From Candidatus Sysuiplasma superficiale (GTDB lineage Archaea; Thermoplasmatota; Thermoplasmata; Sysuiplasmatales; Sysuiplasmataceae), in assembly GCA_019720975.1 (NCBI GenBank), contig JAGVSJ010000007.1, positions 1 through 64,000 of the forward strand: a stretch of 64,000 nucleotides of DNA, written 5' to 3'. Made by a program: the position numbers and the translations under genes. Below are positions 43,272 through 53,027 of this stretch, piece by piece; the stretch's first letter is position 1, and each line of letters starts with the position of its first letter. The notes below the pieces were generated by a model. It searched no databases and was not told the origin of the DNA. It worked only from the letters and a program-made list of their open reading frames with translations.

Positions 43272-44339
43272 GTGCATTACAGCAGTGATTATTCTTATGT
43301 CTCCGACAGACTGAAGATAGAGCACCCAATAGCGATGGGATTCGACTGCGACGGTGTTCTTGTAGATACTGCCCGTTCCTATGATTTGGCTGTATACAGG
43401 ACTGTAGAAATGCTTTTCAATGAATGGTGCGTGGAAAAAGCATGGGCTGAGGAACTAGAGGAGACAGTAAACACCCTGCTGTTCAGGCTGAGGCTTACCG
43501 GCAATTTCAACAACGACTGGGACAGCACATATGCCATCTCTATCCTTTGCGCCACGGCCGCCCTGAAGAATGGTTTAAACGGAGATGGGAGGCGTTCAGG
43601 GTGGATGAAGATCATTGCGCTAGAAGAACTTGCTCGGTGGGGCGTGTCAGCATCTGTCCTGACTCCCCGAACCATTGAAGAATTCATTGGAACAATAGAG
43701 GATCCGAAAATTAGGCAAAGTGTGCTTGATTTCAACCGCCATACAGGATATTTGCAGGAAAGGGAGAAGAGCAGACTCGCAAGGACGTTTGATGAGCTCT
43801 ACTACGGTGGTGAACTGTTCGCTGAAATGCACGGTACAGACTGCCATTCCGACTCGGACGGCCTGATGCGCAACGAGAGGCTTCTTTTCAGTGCCGAAAC
43901 GGCTGAAAGGCTCAGGCATCTTTCTGCAGGAAGAATGGCCATAATCACCGGCAGACCGTACAGGTCAACTGCCAGATCCCTGGGCAGCCTGATCAGCTTC
44001 TTCAACATGGAGGCTTCAACATTCACCGGAGACTTGGATCTGAGCGGAACGGACGCAGGTGCACTCAGGAAGCCGGCCCCCTTGCCGATAATAAAATGCA
44101 TGAAATCCTTTGGCGCGAAGAGGATGATCTATGCAGGAAATGCTGCCGAGGATATCAGAATGGTTCAGGCTGCAAGAATGCTCGGGTACGACGTTCTGTT
44201 CGCTGCTGTCTGCGGGCACAGCGCTGAAGCTGATTTGATGATAGACTACTTCAGGAAGGAAGGGGCAGACATCATTATAATGGATATTTCGCAGCTTCCT
44301 GATGCACTTGCCGTTCCTTCGCTGAGAAAATCAGACTGA
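43272..44339 (+). CDS. HAD-superfamily phosphatase
   Basis: A 355-residue HAD hydrolase. Motif I is AMGFDCDGVLVDTARSYDL, motif II is MAIITGRPYRS, motif III lysine is in LRKPAPLPIIKCM, and motif IV acid residues are in AGNAAEDIRMV. The large insertion of about 190 residues between motifs I and II is a cap domain. Some HAD proteins of this size and layout occur next to histidine or sugar-phosphate genes; the substrate is not decidable here. A ggaggt Shine–Dalgarno-like element precedes GTG 43272, in contrast to the leaderless genes. The end overlaps trpA by nine bases tail to tail. Confidence 0.88.
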   Translation: MHYSSDYSYVSDRLKIEHPIAMGFDCDGVLVDTARSYDLAVYRTVEMLFNEWCVEKAWAEELEETVNTLLFRLRLTGNFNNDWDSTYAISILCATAALKNGLNGDGRRSGWMKIIALEELARWGVSASVLTPRTIEEFIGTIEDPKIRQSVLDFNRHTGYLQEREKSRLARTFDELYYGGELFAEMHGTDCHSDSDGLMRNERLLFSAETAERLRHLSAGRMAIITGRPYRSTARSLGSLISFFNMEASTFTGDLDLSGTDAGALRKPAPLPIIKCMKSFGAKRMIYAGNAAEDIRMVQAARMLGYDVLFAAVCGHSAEADLMIDYFRKEGADIIIMDISQLPDALAVPSLRKSD

Positions 44340-45119
44340 CGAGGAAGCGTCCCTCAGCTTTGATACGAAGGCCGAGACGACGGAAGGATCCTCTCCCTTG
44401 CCTATCAGTGACACTATAGCGCTGCCGACAACGATGCCGTCCGCACCTGTCTGAGAAATTGATCTGATCTGCTCTGGGGATGATATTCCGAATCCAACGG
44501 CCACAGGCTTTGAGGAGAGGGCACGGTACGAGGAAACCATAGATGCAAGGCTTTCCGTCATCTCAGTCCTTGCACCAGTGACACCGTATCTGCTTACCAC
44601 GTAGAGAAAACCGGAAGTCAGTTCGGCGATCCTTCGTGCCCTCTCAGGCTTCGTGGAGGGGGAGGAGAGGAGTATGCAGTCCACTCCCGCTCTTGCACAT
44701 TCCCTCCTGAGCGATGTACCTTCCTCATACGGCAGATCAGGCACTATAAGGCCGCTGACTCCTGCAGCCGACATGCGGGAAACAAATTCCTTTTCCCCTG
44801 CACGATGGACGGTATTGTAGTATGTCATCAGCACGACGGGCGCAATCCCGGATATTTCGCCGCACGCCTCGACGACGGCACCGACCCTTGTATTTCTTGA
44901 AAGTGCCCTCGTGGAGGCAGCCTGTATCACCGGTCCGTCTGCTATCGGGTCGGAAAAAGGTATCCCGATCTCAATTATATCTGAAACGGATGCGATGGAA
45001 CGGGCATACTCAAGGAAGAGAACAGGATCCGGATCGCCGCCCATAATGTAAGATATGAGAGCAGCCCTGTGCTCCGAAGACGCCCTGGCAAATGCTTCAG
45101 CGATCCTGCCCGCTCTCAC
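44331..45119 (-). CDS. trpA: Tryptophan synthase alpha subunit
   Basis: Cleaves indole-3-glycerol phosphate to indole and passes it to TrpB. The 262-residue TIM barrel has the catalytic region [20 protein letters not shown], the [15 protein letters not shown] loop and the phosphate-binding [12 protein letters not shown] and [11 protein letters not shown]. The GTG start overlaps the trpB stop by four bases. It is the last gene of the aromatic operon. Confidence 0.96.
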   Translation of the reverse strand: MRAGRIAEAFARASSEHRAALISYIMGGDPDPVLFLEYARSIASVSDIIEIGIPFSDPIADGPVIQAASTRALSRNTRVGAVVEACGEISGIAPVVLMTYYNTVHRAGEKEFVSRMSAAGVSGLIVPDLPYEEGTSLRRECARAGVDCILLSSPSTKPERARRIAELTSGFLYVVSRYGVTGARTEMTESLASMVSSYRALSSKPVAVGFGISSPEQIRSISQTGADGIVVGSAIVSLIGKGEDPSVVSAFVSKLRDASSSV

Positions 45120-46288
45120 ACCCCCAGATACCTAGCCACCGTCTCCACATCCTTGTCTCCTCTTCCGCTCAGGTTCACGACAATCAACGAATCGGCAGGC
45201 ATGTGCCTTGCTTCCTGTACAGCAGCGTAGACAGCATGAGCTGACTCGAGTGCAGGTATTATACCCTCATATCTGGAAAGCAGTGTGAACCCTTCGACAG
45301 CCTCCGAATCTGTGACCGCAACGTATCTCGCCCTTCCTGTCTGCTGAAGGTATGCATGCTCTGGTCCAGCCGAGGGGTAATCAAGGCCAGCGCTTATGCT
45401 CGACGTCTCAAGTATCTGGCCATCTTCGTCCTGCATTATCATGCTCCTTGAACCGTGGAGTACACCGGTGCTTCCTGCAATGAGGGGAGCGGAGTGCTTT
45501 CCGCTGTCTATCCCCTCGCCGCCGGCCTGCGCCCCGAGGAGAGAGACGCCTTTTTCTCTGATGAAAGGATGGAATGCTCCTATAGCGTTGCTTCCGCCGC
45601 CAACGCAGGCGACGACCATATCCGGCAGTCTCCCTTCCGATGAGAGTATCTGCCTCTTTATCTCCCTCCCTATCACACTCTGGAAGTCCCTGACTATGGT
45701 GGGATACGGGTGGGGTCCCACTGCGCTTCCGAGGAGGTAATATGTGCTTTCCACGTTTGTCACCCAGTCTCGAAGCGCCTCATTGATCGCGTCTTTGAGC
45801 GTCATCGAGCCTGATTCAACTGTGTGGACTCTGGCCCCGAGCAGATGCATCCGCACAAGATTCAGTCGCTGCCTCTCCGTGTCCTTTCTGCCCATGTATA
45901 TCTCAGTCTCCAGACCCAGGGCGGCCCCCGCTATGGCGGTAGCCACACCATGCTGACCCGCACCTGTCTCGGCTATGATGCGCTTTTTCCCCATGTACTG
46001 GGCGAGAAGTGCCTGCCCCATCACGTTGTTGAATTTATGTGCACCACCGTGCAACAGGTCCTCGCGCTTGAGGTAAATTTTTGCGCCGCCCGCATACTCC
46101 GTCAGACGCCTGGCAAAGTAGAGAGGTGTAGGCCTCCCGCCAAAATCACTGTAATAGCGGTTAAGCCTTGAGCTGAACTCTCTGTTCCGCCTGCATGTCC
46201 TGTATGCCTCCTCGAGTTCGTCCAGTGCGGAAACAAGTGTTTCCGGGACGTATCTGCCGCCGAACTCACCGAACCATCCTCTAGGCAT
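45116..46288 (-). CDS. trpB: Tryptophan synthase beta subunit (TrpB1 type)
   Basis: Condenses indole with serine using PLP. The Lys that binds PLP lies in [18 protein letters not shown], the phosphate-binding [13 protein letters not shown] and the conserved [12 protein letters not shown] are present. The 390-residue length and the N-terminal [20 protein letters not shown] match TrpB1, the form that needs TrpA. It overlaps trpF upstream by eight bases and trpA by four. Confidence 0.96.
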   Translation of the reverse strand: MPRGWFGEFGGRYVPETLVSALDELEEAYRTCRRNREFSSRLNRYYSDFGGRPTPLYFARRLTEYAGGAKIYLKREDLLHGGAHKFNNVMGQALLAQYMGKKRIIAETGAGQHGVATAIAGAALGLETEIYMGRKDTERQRLNLVRMHLLGARVHTVESGSMTLKDAINEALRDWVTNVESTYYLLGSAVGPHPYPTIVRDFQSVIGREIKRQILSSEGRLPDMVVACVGGGSNAIGAFHPFIREKGVSLLGAQAGGEGIDSGKHSAPLIAGSTGVLHGSRSMIMQDEDGQILETSSISAGLDYPSAGPEHAYLQQTGRARYVAVTDSEAVEGFTLLSRYEGIIPALESAHAVYAAVQEARHMPADSLIVVNLSGRGDKDVETVARYLGV

Positions 46289-46877
46289 ATCCGATCCCCC
46301 TCACCTTCCTTATGAATCTGTCAACTTTACGCAGGGATTTCATACCGTTCTCCTCCACACCGCTAGAAACGTCCACGGCTGCAGGAACCACTGTCCTTAT
46401 CGCATCATCGACGTTCTCCTCATTGAGGCCACCGGAAAGCATGAGCGGCCTTGGATAAATCGCATCCCTGATTCGTCTTGTGATGCTCCAGTCATGCACC
46501 TTCCCTGTGCCTCCGCTCTCGCCTGAAACTGCCGTATCGGCCACAACCATGTCGCAGACGCGTGAAATCTGCCTCGCACTCTGAACATCATCATTGCCTG
46601 GCATGACTAGAGCGATTAAGCCTGTGCCGGAAATATCACTCAGAGCTGCGAGCTGTTCTGGTGTGGCGCGGGTATGAAGCTGAATGAAGTCCGGCCGCAG
46701 CAGTTGCGCAATGCTGTTGATGAACGTGCTCTCCGCATTCTTCACGACGGCGACTGTCTTGGCAAATTCTGAGGCGTGCCTGAAGAGAGGCACCGCTTCC
46801 TCCACTGCAACCGAGCGACGTGAACCCGCAACTTCAACGACGAACCCTATGTAGTCTGCGGCTGCGGCGTAATCCAC
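46281..46877 (-). CDS. trpF: Phosphoribosylanthranilate isomerase, N-terminus upstream of the first normal start
   Basis: Isomerises PRA to CdRP. The first ordinary start, GTG 46877, yields 198 residues, but the family's opening strand with the catalytic cysteine (KICG) is encoded in the same frame at about 46896–46910 as VKICGNRSIAD. There is no ATG, GTG or TTG between a TAG near 46935 and GTG 46877, so translation must begin at a rare codon or the sequence has an error. The rest is typical: [31 protein letters not shown] and [14 protein letters not shown]. It follows trpC closely. Confidence 0.92.
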   Translation of the reverse strand: MDYAAAADYIGFVVEVAGSRRSVAVEEAVPLFRHASEFAKTVAVVKNAESTFINSIAQLLRPDFIQLHTRATPEQLAALSDISGTGLIALVMPGNDDVQSARQISRVCDMVVADTAVSGESGGTGKVHDWSITRRIRDAIYPRPLMLSGGLNEENVDDAIRTVVPAAVDVSSGVEENGMKSLRKVDRFIRKVRGIGYA

Positions 46878-46906
46878 GTCCGCGATACTTCTGTTGCCGC
46901 ATATCT

Positions 46907-47680
46907 TTACCTGTGTCGTTCTTTCAGCGCCCCCCTAAGTTTTCTCAGCAGACCGATGTCGCCCCCCATCAGCGAGGTCCCTATAAGTACTGCGTCAGCC
47001 CCTGCGTCAAGTATGGAAAGTGCACGTTCGACAGTATCGATGCCACTCATTCCGATAACAGGTCTGTCCTTCTCCACTGATGCCAGCACACGCTCGCACC
47101 TTCCATCCTCAAGGACAAGTGAGCGCATGTCCCTGTTGTTTATGCCGATTATATCTGCTTCACTCCTCTTTGCACGCTCAAACTGCTCGACGGAATTGAC
47201 CTCCAGTACCACCTCCAGCCCCAGCGAATGAGCATGCTCCATCAGAACTTCGATGCTGTAGCGTGTCGTCTCGAATATATCGAGTATCAGAAGTGCTGCG
47301 TCCGCACCTGATCTGTACGCTGCATCCAGCTGGTCAGTGGAGATGATAAAATCCTTCATCAGCAGCGGAACACCGAAATCGGAGGCTATGACGAGATTTT
47401 CAAGTGATCCATCGAACCTGTGCGGCTCAGTGAGCACAGAAAGGCCGCAGACGCCCTCGGAAACGAATTCACCGAGCCTCTGATGGATGCTGACGTTGGA
47501 CGAGAGTTCCCTGACAGAGGGTGTCCTCCTCTTGAACTCTGCGATAACAGGTATTCTGCGGTCGTCGAGCAGGGATGAACGGAGGGAGAGGAGCGGTCTC
47601 TTCCTGTGTTCACTGGTGCTGTAGTATCCTGACATGACAAGCGAGAATGCGTTGTCAACAAAATTTTCAAGTTCATCCAT
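46907..47680 (-). CDS. trpC: Indole-3-glycerol-phosphate synthase
   Basis: A TIM-barrel enzyme that closes the indole ring. About 257 residues from ATG 47680, chosen because it follows the trpD stop by four bases and upstream residues lack family character. The catalytic lysine lies in RIPVIAEFKRRTPSVR and the second in VPLLMKDFIISTDQLDAA, and ADIIGINNRDMRSL and AVLIGTSLMG complete the phosphate site. Confidence 0.95.
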   Translation of the reverse strand: MDELENFVDNAFSLVMSGYYSTSEHRKRPLLSLRSSLLDDRRIPVIAEFKRRTPSVRELSSNVSIHQRLGEFVSEGVCGLSVLTEPHRFDGSLENLVIASDFGVPLLMKDFIISTDQLDAAYRSGADAALLILDIFETTRYSIEVLMEHAHSLGLEVVLEVNSVEQFERAKRSEADIIGINNRDMRSLVLEDGRCERVLASVEKDRPVIGMSGIDTVERALSILDAGADAVLIGTSLMGGDIGLLRKLRGALKERHR

Positions 47681-47684
47681 TGTG

Positions 47685-48701
47685 TCATCCTCCCCCCCTG
47701 CTTGCGTGTATGAAACCACTGAGCTTTTCCGCAGCCCTTCCACTTTCGATCTCGTCCAGCGCCATTTCCACACCCTTCACTATCGATGGGACACGCCCAG
47801 AAACATAGAGGCATGCGCCTGCGTTGATAAGCACTATACTGCGCTCACCTGGTGTGGCAGTGTTATTCAATACACTGAGTGCATGAGAGGCACTGTCCTC
47901 AGCATCTGAAACAGGCTGCGGAGACCATTTCTCTGTCCCGTATTCCCTAAACTCCGAGCTGTCAAGCTGGTATCTCTCAATGCCTCCATTCCTCACCTCG
48001 CAGACCTCCGTCAAGCCGGCGGGTGATATCTCATCCATTCCCGCCCTCCCGTAAACGACAAGTGCCCTGTCAGTACCCAGCATCAGGAGGGCTTCCGCCA
48101 CTCTCTCGATGTATTCCTCTGAAAAGACACCGATCAGCTGTCTCCTCACGCGGGCAGGATTCGTCAAAGGTCCGAGAAGATTGAACACTGTTCTGAAACC
48201 TAAGGCCTTCCTGACAGGTGCGACATTCCTTGTGGCAGGATGATAGGAAGGTGCAAACAGAAAAGTTATCTTCTCTGACAGGAGCATCTGTCCCGCGAGT
48301 CCGGGCTCTATCTGTATGTTCACACCGAGTTTCTCTAGCACGTCCGCACTTCCGGATCTGCTCGTGAAGGATCTGTTGCCATGCTTTGCCACTGGAACAC
48401 CTGCCGAGGCAACAACAATGGAGCTGACAGTGGAGACATTGAATGTCTTTATCCTTGCACCGCCAGTTCCGCACATATCAACGGTATCGTGAGGCGCGGA
48501 AACGCTCCTGCTCCTGTCCCGCATAACAGACGCTATTGAAGCTATCTCCTCTGCCGTTTCTCCTTTTAGACGAAGCGCTGTCAGGAAGGCCGCCATCTCA
48601 GCCTCAGACGCTTTTCCGTCCATAATGTACCTGGCAGCCTCCTCCGCCTCCGCTTCATTGAGATCCCGACGGTCAACCAGTTTTTTTAGCAGTTCAATCA
48701 C
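47685..48701 (-). CDS. trpD: Anthranilate phosphoribosyltransferase
   Basis: Joins anthranilate to PRPP. The 338-residue protein has the PRPP-binding glycine-rich loop VDMCGTGGARIKTFNVST, then AKHGNRSFTSRSGSADVLE, and the RKALGFRTVFNLLGPLTNPA region. GTG start at 48701 overlaps the trpG stop by one base. It precedes trpC. Confidence 0.96.
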   Translation of the reverse strand: MIELLKKLVDRRDLNEAEAEEAARYIMDGKASEAEMAAFLTALRLKGETAEEIASIASVMRDRSRSVSAPHDTVDMCGTGGARIKTFNVSTVSSIVVASAGVPVAKHGNRSFTSRSGSADVLEKLGVNIQIEPGLAGQMLLSEKITFLFAPSYHPATRNVAPVRKALGFRTVFNLLGPLTNPARVRRQLIGVFSEEYIERVAEALLMLGTDRALVVYGRAGMDEISPAGLTEVCEVRNGGIERYQLDSSEFREYGTEKWSPQPVSDAEDSASHALSVLNNTATPGERSIVLINAGACLYVSGRVPSIVKGVEMALDEIESGRAAEKLSGFIHASRGGG

Positions 48702-49288
48702 TATATCCCCTTCACTATATCTCTGAAATTACGGAGTATCTTCCTTCCCTCAGGAGTGAGGATAGATTCCGGATGGAACTGTATACCATGTATCTCATGT
48801 TCACTGTGCCTGAGCGCCATGATCTCGCCGCTCTCACTGATGGCAGTGATCTCGAGACATTTAGGCAGCGTTTCCTTTTCGACTATTAGTGAATGGTATC
48901 TGCCGCCCACCGTCGGTGAATCAATGCCGCTGAATATGCCCTCTCCGTTATGGCTTATCGAGGAGGTCTTTCCATGCATGACCCTCTGTGCGTGTATGAC
49001 TCTTCCGCCGAATGCATGTGCTATTCCCTGATGGCCAAGGCACACACCGAGTATCGGTATCTCCTTTCCCATCTCCCTTATCACACTGAGCCCGACACCG
49101 AAATATCTTTTACTTGAGGGGTTGCCTGGACCGGGGGATATCACTATGCCGTCAGCATCCAGTGCGCGTATATCTCTCAATGTGAGAGCATCATTTCTGT
49201 ATACCTGAACTTCGATCCGGAGCTCCCCCAGCAGCTGGTAAAGGTTATAGGAAAAGGAATCGTAGTTGTCTATGAGAAGAAGTTTCAT
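48701..49288 (-). CDS. trpG: Anthranilate synthase component II (glutamine amidotransferase)
   Basis: Supplies ammonia from glutamine to TrpE. The 195-residue class I amidotransferase has the nucleophile cysteine in PILGVCLGHQGIAHAFGG, the histidine and glutamate in IHGIQFHPESILT and the oxyanion loop ISPGPGNPSSKRYFG. ATG 49288 overlaps the trpE stop (ATGA), which supports this start over an upstream open frame. Confidence 0.95.
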   Translation of the reverse strand: MKLLLIDNYDSFSYNLYQLLGELRIEVQVYRNDALTLRDIRALDADGIVISPGPGNPSSKRYFGVGLSVIREMGKEIPILGVCLGHQGIAHAFGGRVIHAQRVMHGKTSSISHNGEGIFSGIDSPTVGGRYHSLIVEKETLPKCLEITAISESGEIMALRHSEHEIHGIQFHPESILTPEGRKILRNFRDIVKGI

Positions 49289-50604
49289 CTTTCCCTCCTG
49301 TAAACAGACAGGAGTGCTCCCATCTTGTTCTCCGTTTCCTGGAACTCCATTTCCGGGACAGAGTCGTATACAATGCCGCCACCGGCCTGAAGGAACGCCT
49401 TGCCGCGATTGCAGAATAATGTCCTGATTGATATTGCGCTGTCGAGACATCCATTCAGAGAATAGTATCCGACAGCTCCAGCATACGGGCCGCGCCTGAA
49501 TTTCTCCAGTTCCTCGATGATCTCCATTGCCCTCACCTTCGGAGCACCGCTCACCGTGCCCGCAGGGAATATTGAGAAGAGTGCGTCTGCCGGTGTGCTT
49601 CCCGGCCTGAGCGTCCCTTCCACACGTGAAACAATGTGCTGAACATGGCTGTATTTCTCAACTTTCATGTATTCAGGCACAGACACACTTCCGAAACTGC
49701 TGACCCGCCCTACATCGTTTCTCGCCAGATCCACAAGCATGTTATGCTCTGCCCTTTCCTTCTCGCTTGAGAGCAGTTCTCTTCTGAGCCTCCTGTTCTC
49801 CATCTCATTCCTGCCAACCGGCTTTGTTCCCGCAATTGGGTAGGTTGTGATCCTCCTTCCCTCCACCCTTACAAGTGTTTCAGGACTGGAGCCTATGACC
49901 ACCCTGTCACCGAATTTAACGAAGTACATATATGGTGAGGGATTGATTGCTCTCAGCGCAGAATAGAACTCAAGCAGCCCCCTCATCCTCTCAACAACAA
50001 CGCGCCTTGAGAGAACGACCTGGAAGATGTCACCCTCGACGATATACTCCTTTGCCCGCTCGACTGCACTGAGATAAGCTTCCTTCGAAGGCTGAGCCGT
50101 CAGCTTTCCGAACGACATCTCTTCTGCTGAAGCATCATTCCCGGTCATTTCCTTCTCCCTGTCATCGCTGTGAGTGAAGTATGACATGCGACCGGATCTG
50201 TGGTCAAAGACAAAACCGTCCTCGAAAAAGCCGAGCTCTGCGTCGGGGAAAGGGGATTCCCTGTGAAGGTCCGGCAGCTTTTCGAATGATCTGATGGTAT
50301 CGTAAGAGAAATATCCGACAAGTCCTCCAGTGTACGGGTATGGGTGCACCGCTCTGCCGCGCGACGGCGGTATCGTTTCCTTCAGGAATTCATCTATTCT
50401 CTGTCTCACTGTTCTTGATTCGAATGTTATATACCCCTTTCTGTACAGCGCCACTGAAACAGGCGATGCTCCCAGGAAACTGTATCGGGCGGAATGCGCA
50501 GGACCTGTTGCGCTCTCCAGAAGAAAACACTCCCTGCAGGAAGAGAGAAGCCTTGAAAAGAGGCTGAGCGGGTTCAGTTTTCTGTCGCACTCCTTCACAA
50601 TCAT
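49285..50604 (-). CDS. trpE: Anthranilate synthase component I
   Basis: Converts chorismate to anthranilate. About 439 residues from ATG 50604, four bases after the lysC stop. The catalytic region includes GDIFQVVLSRRVVVERM, PSPYMYFVKFGDRVVIGSSP, ITTYPIAGTKPVGRNE and GAPKVRAMEIIEELEKFRRG. The LLESATGPAHSARYSFLG region near residue 35 is the usual tryptophan feedback site (LLES). It is the first trp gene after the aspartate enzymes. Confidence 0.95.
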   Translation of the reverse strand: MIVKECDRKLNPLSLFSRLLSSCRECFLLESATGPAHSARYSFLGASPVSVALYRKGYITFESRTVRQRIDEFLKETIPPSRGRAVHPYPYTGGLVGYFSYDTIRSFEKLPDLHRESPFPDAELGFFEDGFVFDHRSGRMSYFTHSDDREKEMTGNDASAEEMSFGKLTAQPSKEAYLSAVERAKEYIVEGDIFQVVLSRRVVVERMRGLLEFYSALRAINPSPYMYFVKFGDRVVIGSSPETLVRVEGRRITTYPIAGTKPVGRNEMENRRLRRELLSSEKERAEHNMLVDLARNDVGRVSSFGSVSVPEYMKVEKYSHVQHIVSRVEGTLRPGSTPADALFSIFPAGTVSGAPKVRAMEIIEELEKFRRGPYAGAVGYYSLNGCLDSAISIRTLFCNRGKAFLQAGGGIVYDSVPEMEFQETENKMGALLSVYRRER

Positions 50605-50608
50605 TCCA

Positions 50609-51979
50609 TCACCCGCCGAAGAATACGGTGTGTACCGCCCTCGCCGCTGTTTCCAGATCGCGCATGGAAACGGTGAAGTGGTAGGCAGCAGTGGATGCAC
50701 CGGCGGACATCATCCCGACGTTAACACCTGCCGATGCAATCGCACCGAAGACTCTTGCTGCTATGCCCCTGGTGCGCCCAAGCCCTTCTCCAACAGCACA
50801 AAGTAGAGCAACCCCCTTCTCTGTCTCCACCTTGTCAAGCCCATGTGAGACAAGGGGTGCAAGCGCATCTGAGGATCTGACAATATCCTCAGTCCTGAGC
50901 AGGAATGCGATACAGGTCTGGGAGGTAGTTGCTGAAATTATATTCACGCCCGCCCTCCCGAGATAACCTGATATGCCTGATATTGTGCCTGAGGTATAGC
51001 CTCCTCCTGTGACGTAGACACGCAGTATGCTCAGATTCTTTAAACATGAGACACTCTTCACAACGCCGATTGTCTCCTTCTTGCTTGACGTTATCAGTGT
51101 TCCCTGAGAGCTGGCGTTGGCAATGTTCATAATTCTGATACCGATATTTCCCATTCTTGCGGGATCGACGGCCTTCGGATGTAGAACCTCAGCTCCGAAA
51201 TAGGAGAGTTCCGCAGCCTCGTCGTAGGATATCTCATCTATCAGCTTCGCACCGGGGACAAGAGAAGGGTCTGCAGTCAGGAAACCGTCGACATCCTTCC
51301 ATATCACGAGCCTGGTTGAATTGATGGCATATGCTATTATTGAAGCACTGTAGTCGGTTCCGTTCCGTCCAAGAAGTGTGATATTGTACGACCTGTCTCT
51401 TCCGAAAAAACCCGTAATGACAGGCGTGATCCCCTTGGAAATTACCGCACTCAGTTTCCTGCCTGCAAGTTTTCTTGTTGCCTGCAGATCGGCCGTCGCA
51501 TTCTCATAATCGGTGTCTGTGACAATTCCGAGGGAGTCCGCTTCGAACACGCGTGAAGGAAGGCCTGCTGTACTGAGTGCCGACGCAACAATATGCGAGG
51601 AGAGCCGCTCTCCGAAACTCAGGAGCGTCGCCCTGGTCCTTGGCGTGAGTTCACGCGTGTAATACACGCCGTAAAGGAGCCTCTCCATGTGTCTGAGAAG
51701 GCGGTCCACGGCCCTTCTGCCCTCACTGCAGGCGTTCTGTGATGAAACCTCCGAAAGAAGACTGATATGCCTTTCCCTCAGAAAGGAGATGACCGATTCT
51801 ATTCTCTTCTCACTTAGATGCCCGGTGACTGTGTCAAGTATTCTGTCGGTGACACCGGAGAGAGCGCTGACAACCACAACCGCTCTTTCCTCCTTTGAGA
51901 CAATGTTCACAAGCTGCCTTATTCCGTCCGAATTCCTGAGACAGGAACCGCCGAATTTCATGACTACTACATCCCTCAT
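50609..51979 (-). CDS. lysC: Aspartate kinase
   Basis: Phosphorylates aspartate, the first step toward aspartate semialdehyde. The kinase domain starts VVVMKFGGSCLRNSDGIRQL and contains GFFGRDRSYNITLLGRNGTD. Two ACT domains follow (about 300–456, LSILRVYVTGGGYTSGTISG and VALLCAVGEGLGRTRGIAAR), so the enzyme is probably feedback-regulated by an amino acid. Start ATG 51979 lies one base after the asd stop. It sits inside the aromatic operon because ADTH synthase uses aspartate semialdehyde. Confidence 0.93.
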   Translation of the reverse strand: MRDVVVMKFGGSCLRNSDGIRQLVNIVSKEERAVVVVSALSGVTDRILDTVTGHLSEKRIESVISFLRERHISLLSEVSSQNACSEGRRAVDRLLRHMERLLYGVYYTRELTPRTRATLLSFGERLSSHIVASALSTAGLPSRVFEADSLGIVTDTDYENATADLQATRKLAGRKLSAVISKGITPVITGFFGRDRSYNITLLGRNGTDYSASIIAYAINSTRLVIWKDVDGFLTADPSLVPGAKLIDEISYDEAAELSYFGAEVLHPKAVDPARMGNIGIRIMNIANASSQGTLITSSKKETIGVVKSVSCLKNLSILRVYVTGGGYTSGTISGISGYLGRAGVNIISATTSQTCIAFLLRTEDIVRSSDALAPLVSHGLDKVETEKGVALLCAVGEGLGRTRGIAARVFGAIASAGVNVGMMSAGASTAAYHFTVSMRDLETAARAVHTVFFGG

Positions 51980-51980
51980 C

Positions 51981-53027
51981 TCAAAGCACCTTTCTAGCAT
52001 GCATTATTTCTGCATTGAGTAACGAGCCTCCAGCAGCACCCCGTATGGTGTTGTGGGTTAGTATGACAAAACGTACAGTGCTGCCTTCGACACGCAGCCT
52101 TCCAACCGTTGCAGCCATCCCTCTTGCAGAGAAGGGTTCACCTGCATTGACGTCAAGCAGCGGCTGGGGCCTGTTCCTTTCCATCCTGAGTATCACTGGT
52201 CTGAGAGGTGCGGAGGGAAGCGAGAGTTCCTGTGGAAGGGATCGGAACGATGAGAACGCGTCCGCCACCTCCGGGAAGGTGACCGCCTGCCCGAGCTGTA
52301 CCGTAACTGACTCCATGTGGCCATCCCTCACCGGAACCCTTGTGCAGGTGGCCCTGACGATGATGCCGGAGGGCAATATTTCACCAGAAGCAAGGTTGCC
52401 GAACATCTTCGGTATCTCCTGCTGCAGCTTCTCCTCCTCTGAATCGATGAAGGGGATCACGTTTCCTGAGGCGTCAAGGGACGGAACGCCCGGATATCCT
52501 GCACCGCTCAGTGCCTGCAGCGTTGTGACCTCGACACTCCTTAGCCCGAAACGTTCCAGCGGTTTGAGCCCCATGGCAAGTCCTATCGCACTGCAATTCC
52601 CGTTAGCAACTATGAATCCTTTCCTTCCTTCAACAGCGGAAAGATGCTCATGATTCACCTCCGGAACAACAAGCGGGACATTGGGTTTCATCCTGTTTGG
52701 AGAGGCGTTGGTGAAGACCCTGTTGCCTGAGGAACAGAGATCTTCCTCAAACCTGAGCGCTGCATCCGAAGGAAGAGCGCTGAATATTACATCATACTTC
52801 TCCCTCTTCACAGCCTCCTCCGTGAGCGCTTTCATCTTCATCTGAAGCAGTTCTTCGCCTATGCGGTGCTCAGGAAGAATCACCACTTCTGAGAGGGGCC
52901 TGCCAGCACTCCTTTCGCTGCCGTAGATATCCGGTATGTCGAAATAGGGATGGGATGAGAGCATTTCGCAGAACCGCTGCCCGACAATGCCACCCGCCCC
53001 CAGAACGGCTGTCCTCAGTTTAGACAT
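51981..53027 (-). CDS. asd: Aspartate-semialdehyde dehydrogenase
   Basis: Reduces aspartyl phosphate to aspartate semialdehyde with NADPH. A 348-residue archaeal/fungal-type enzyme with the N-terminal AVLGAGGIVGQRFCEML, the active-site cysteine in VANGNCSAIGLAMGLKPL and RVPVRDGHMESVTVQL. It overlaps the tyrA end by eight bases and precedes lysC. With lysC it feeds the first reaction of the operon. Confidence 0.95.
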   Translation of the reverse strand: MSKLRTAVLGAGGIVGQRFCEMLSSHPYFDIPDIYGSERSAGRPLSEVVILPEHRIGEELLQMKMKALTEEAVKREKYDVIFSALPSDAALRFEEDLCSSGNRVFTNASPNRMKPNVPLVVPEVNHEHLSAVEGRKGFIVANGNCSAIGLAMGLKPLERFGLRSVEVTTLQALSGAGYPGVPSLDASGNVIPFIDSEEEKLQQEIPKMFGNLASGEILPSGIIVRATCTRVPVRDGHMESVTVQLGQAVTFPEVADAFSSFRSLPQELSLPSAPLRPVILRMERNRPQPLLDVNAGEPFSARGMAATVGRLRVEGSTVRFVILTHNTIRGAAGGSLLNAEIMHARKVL

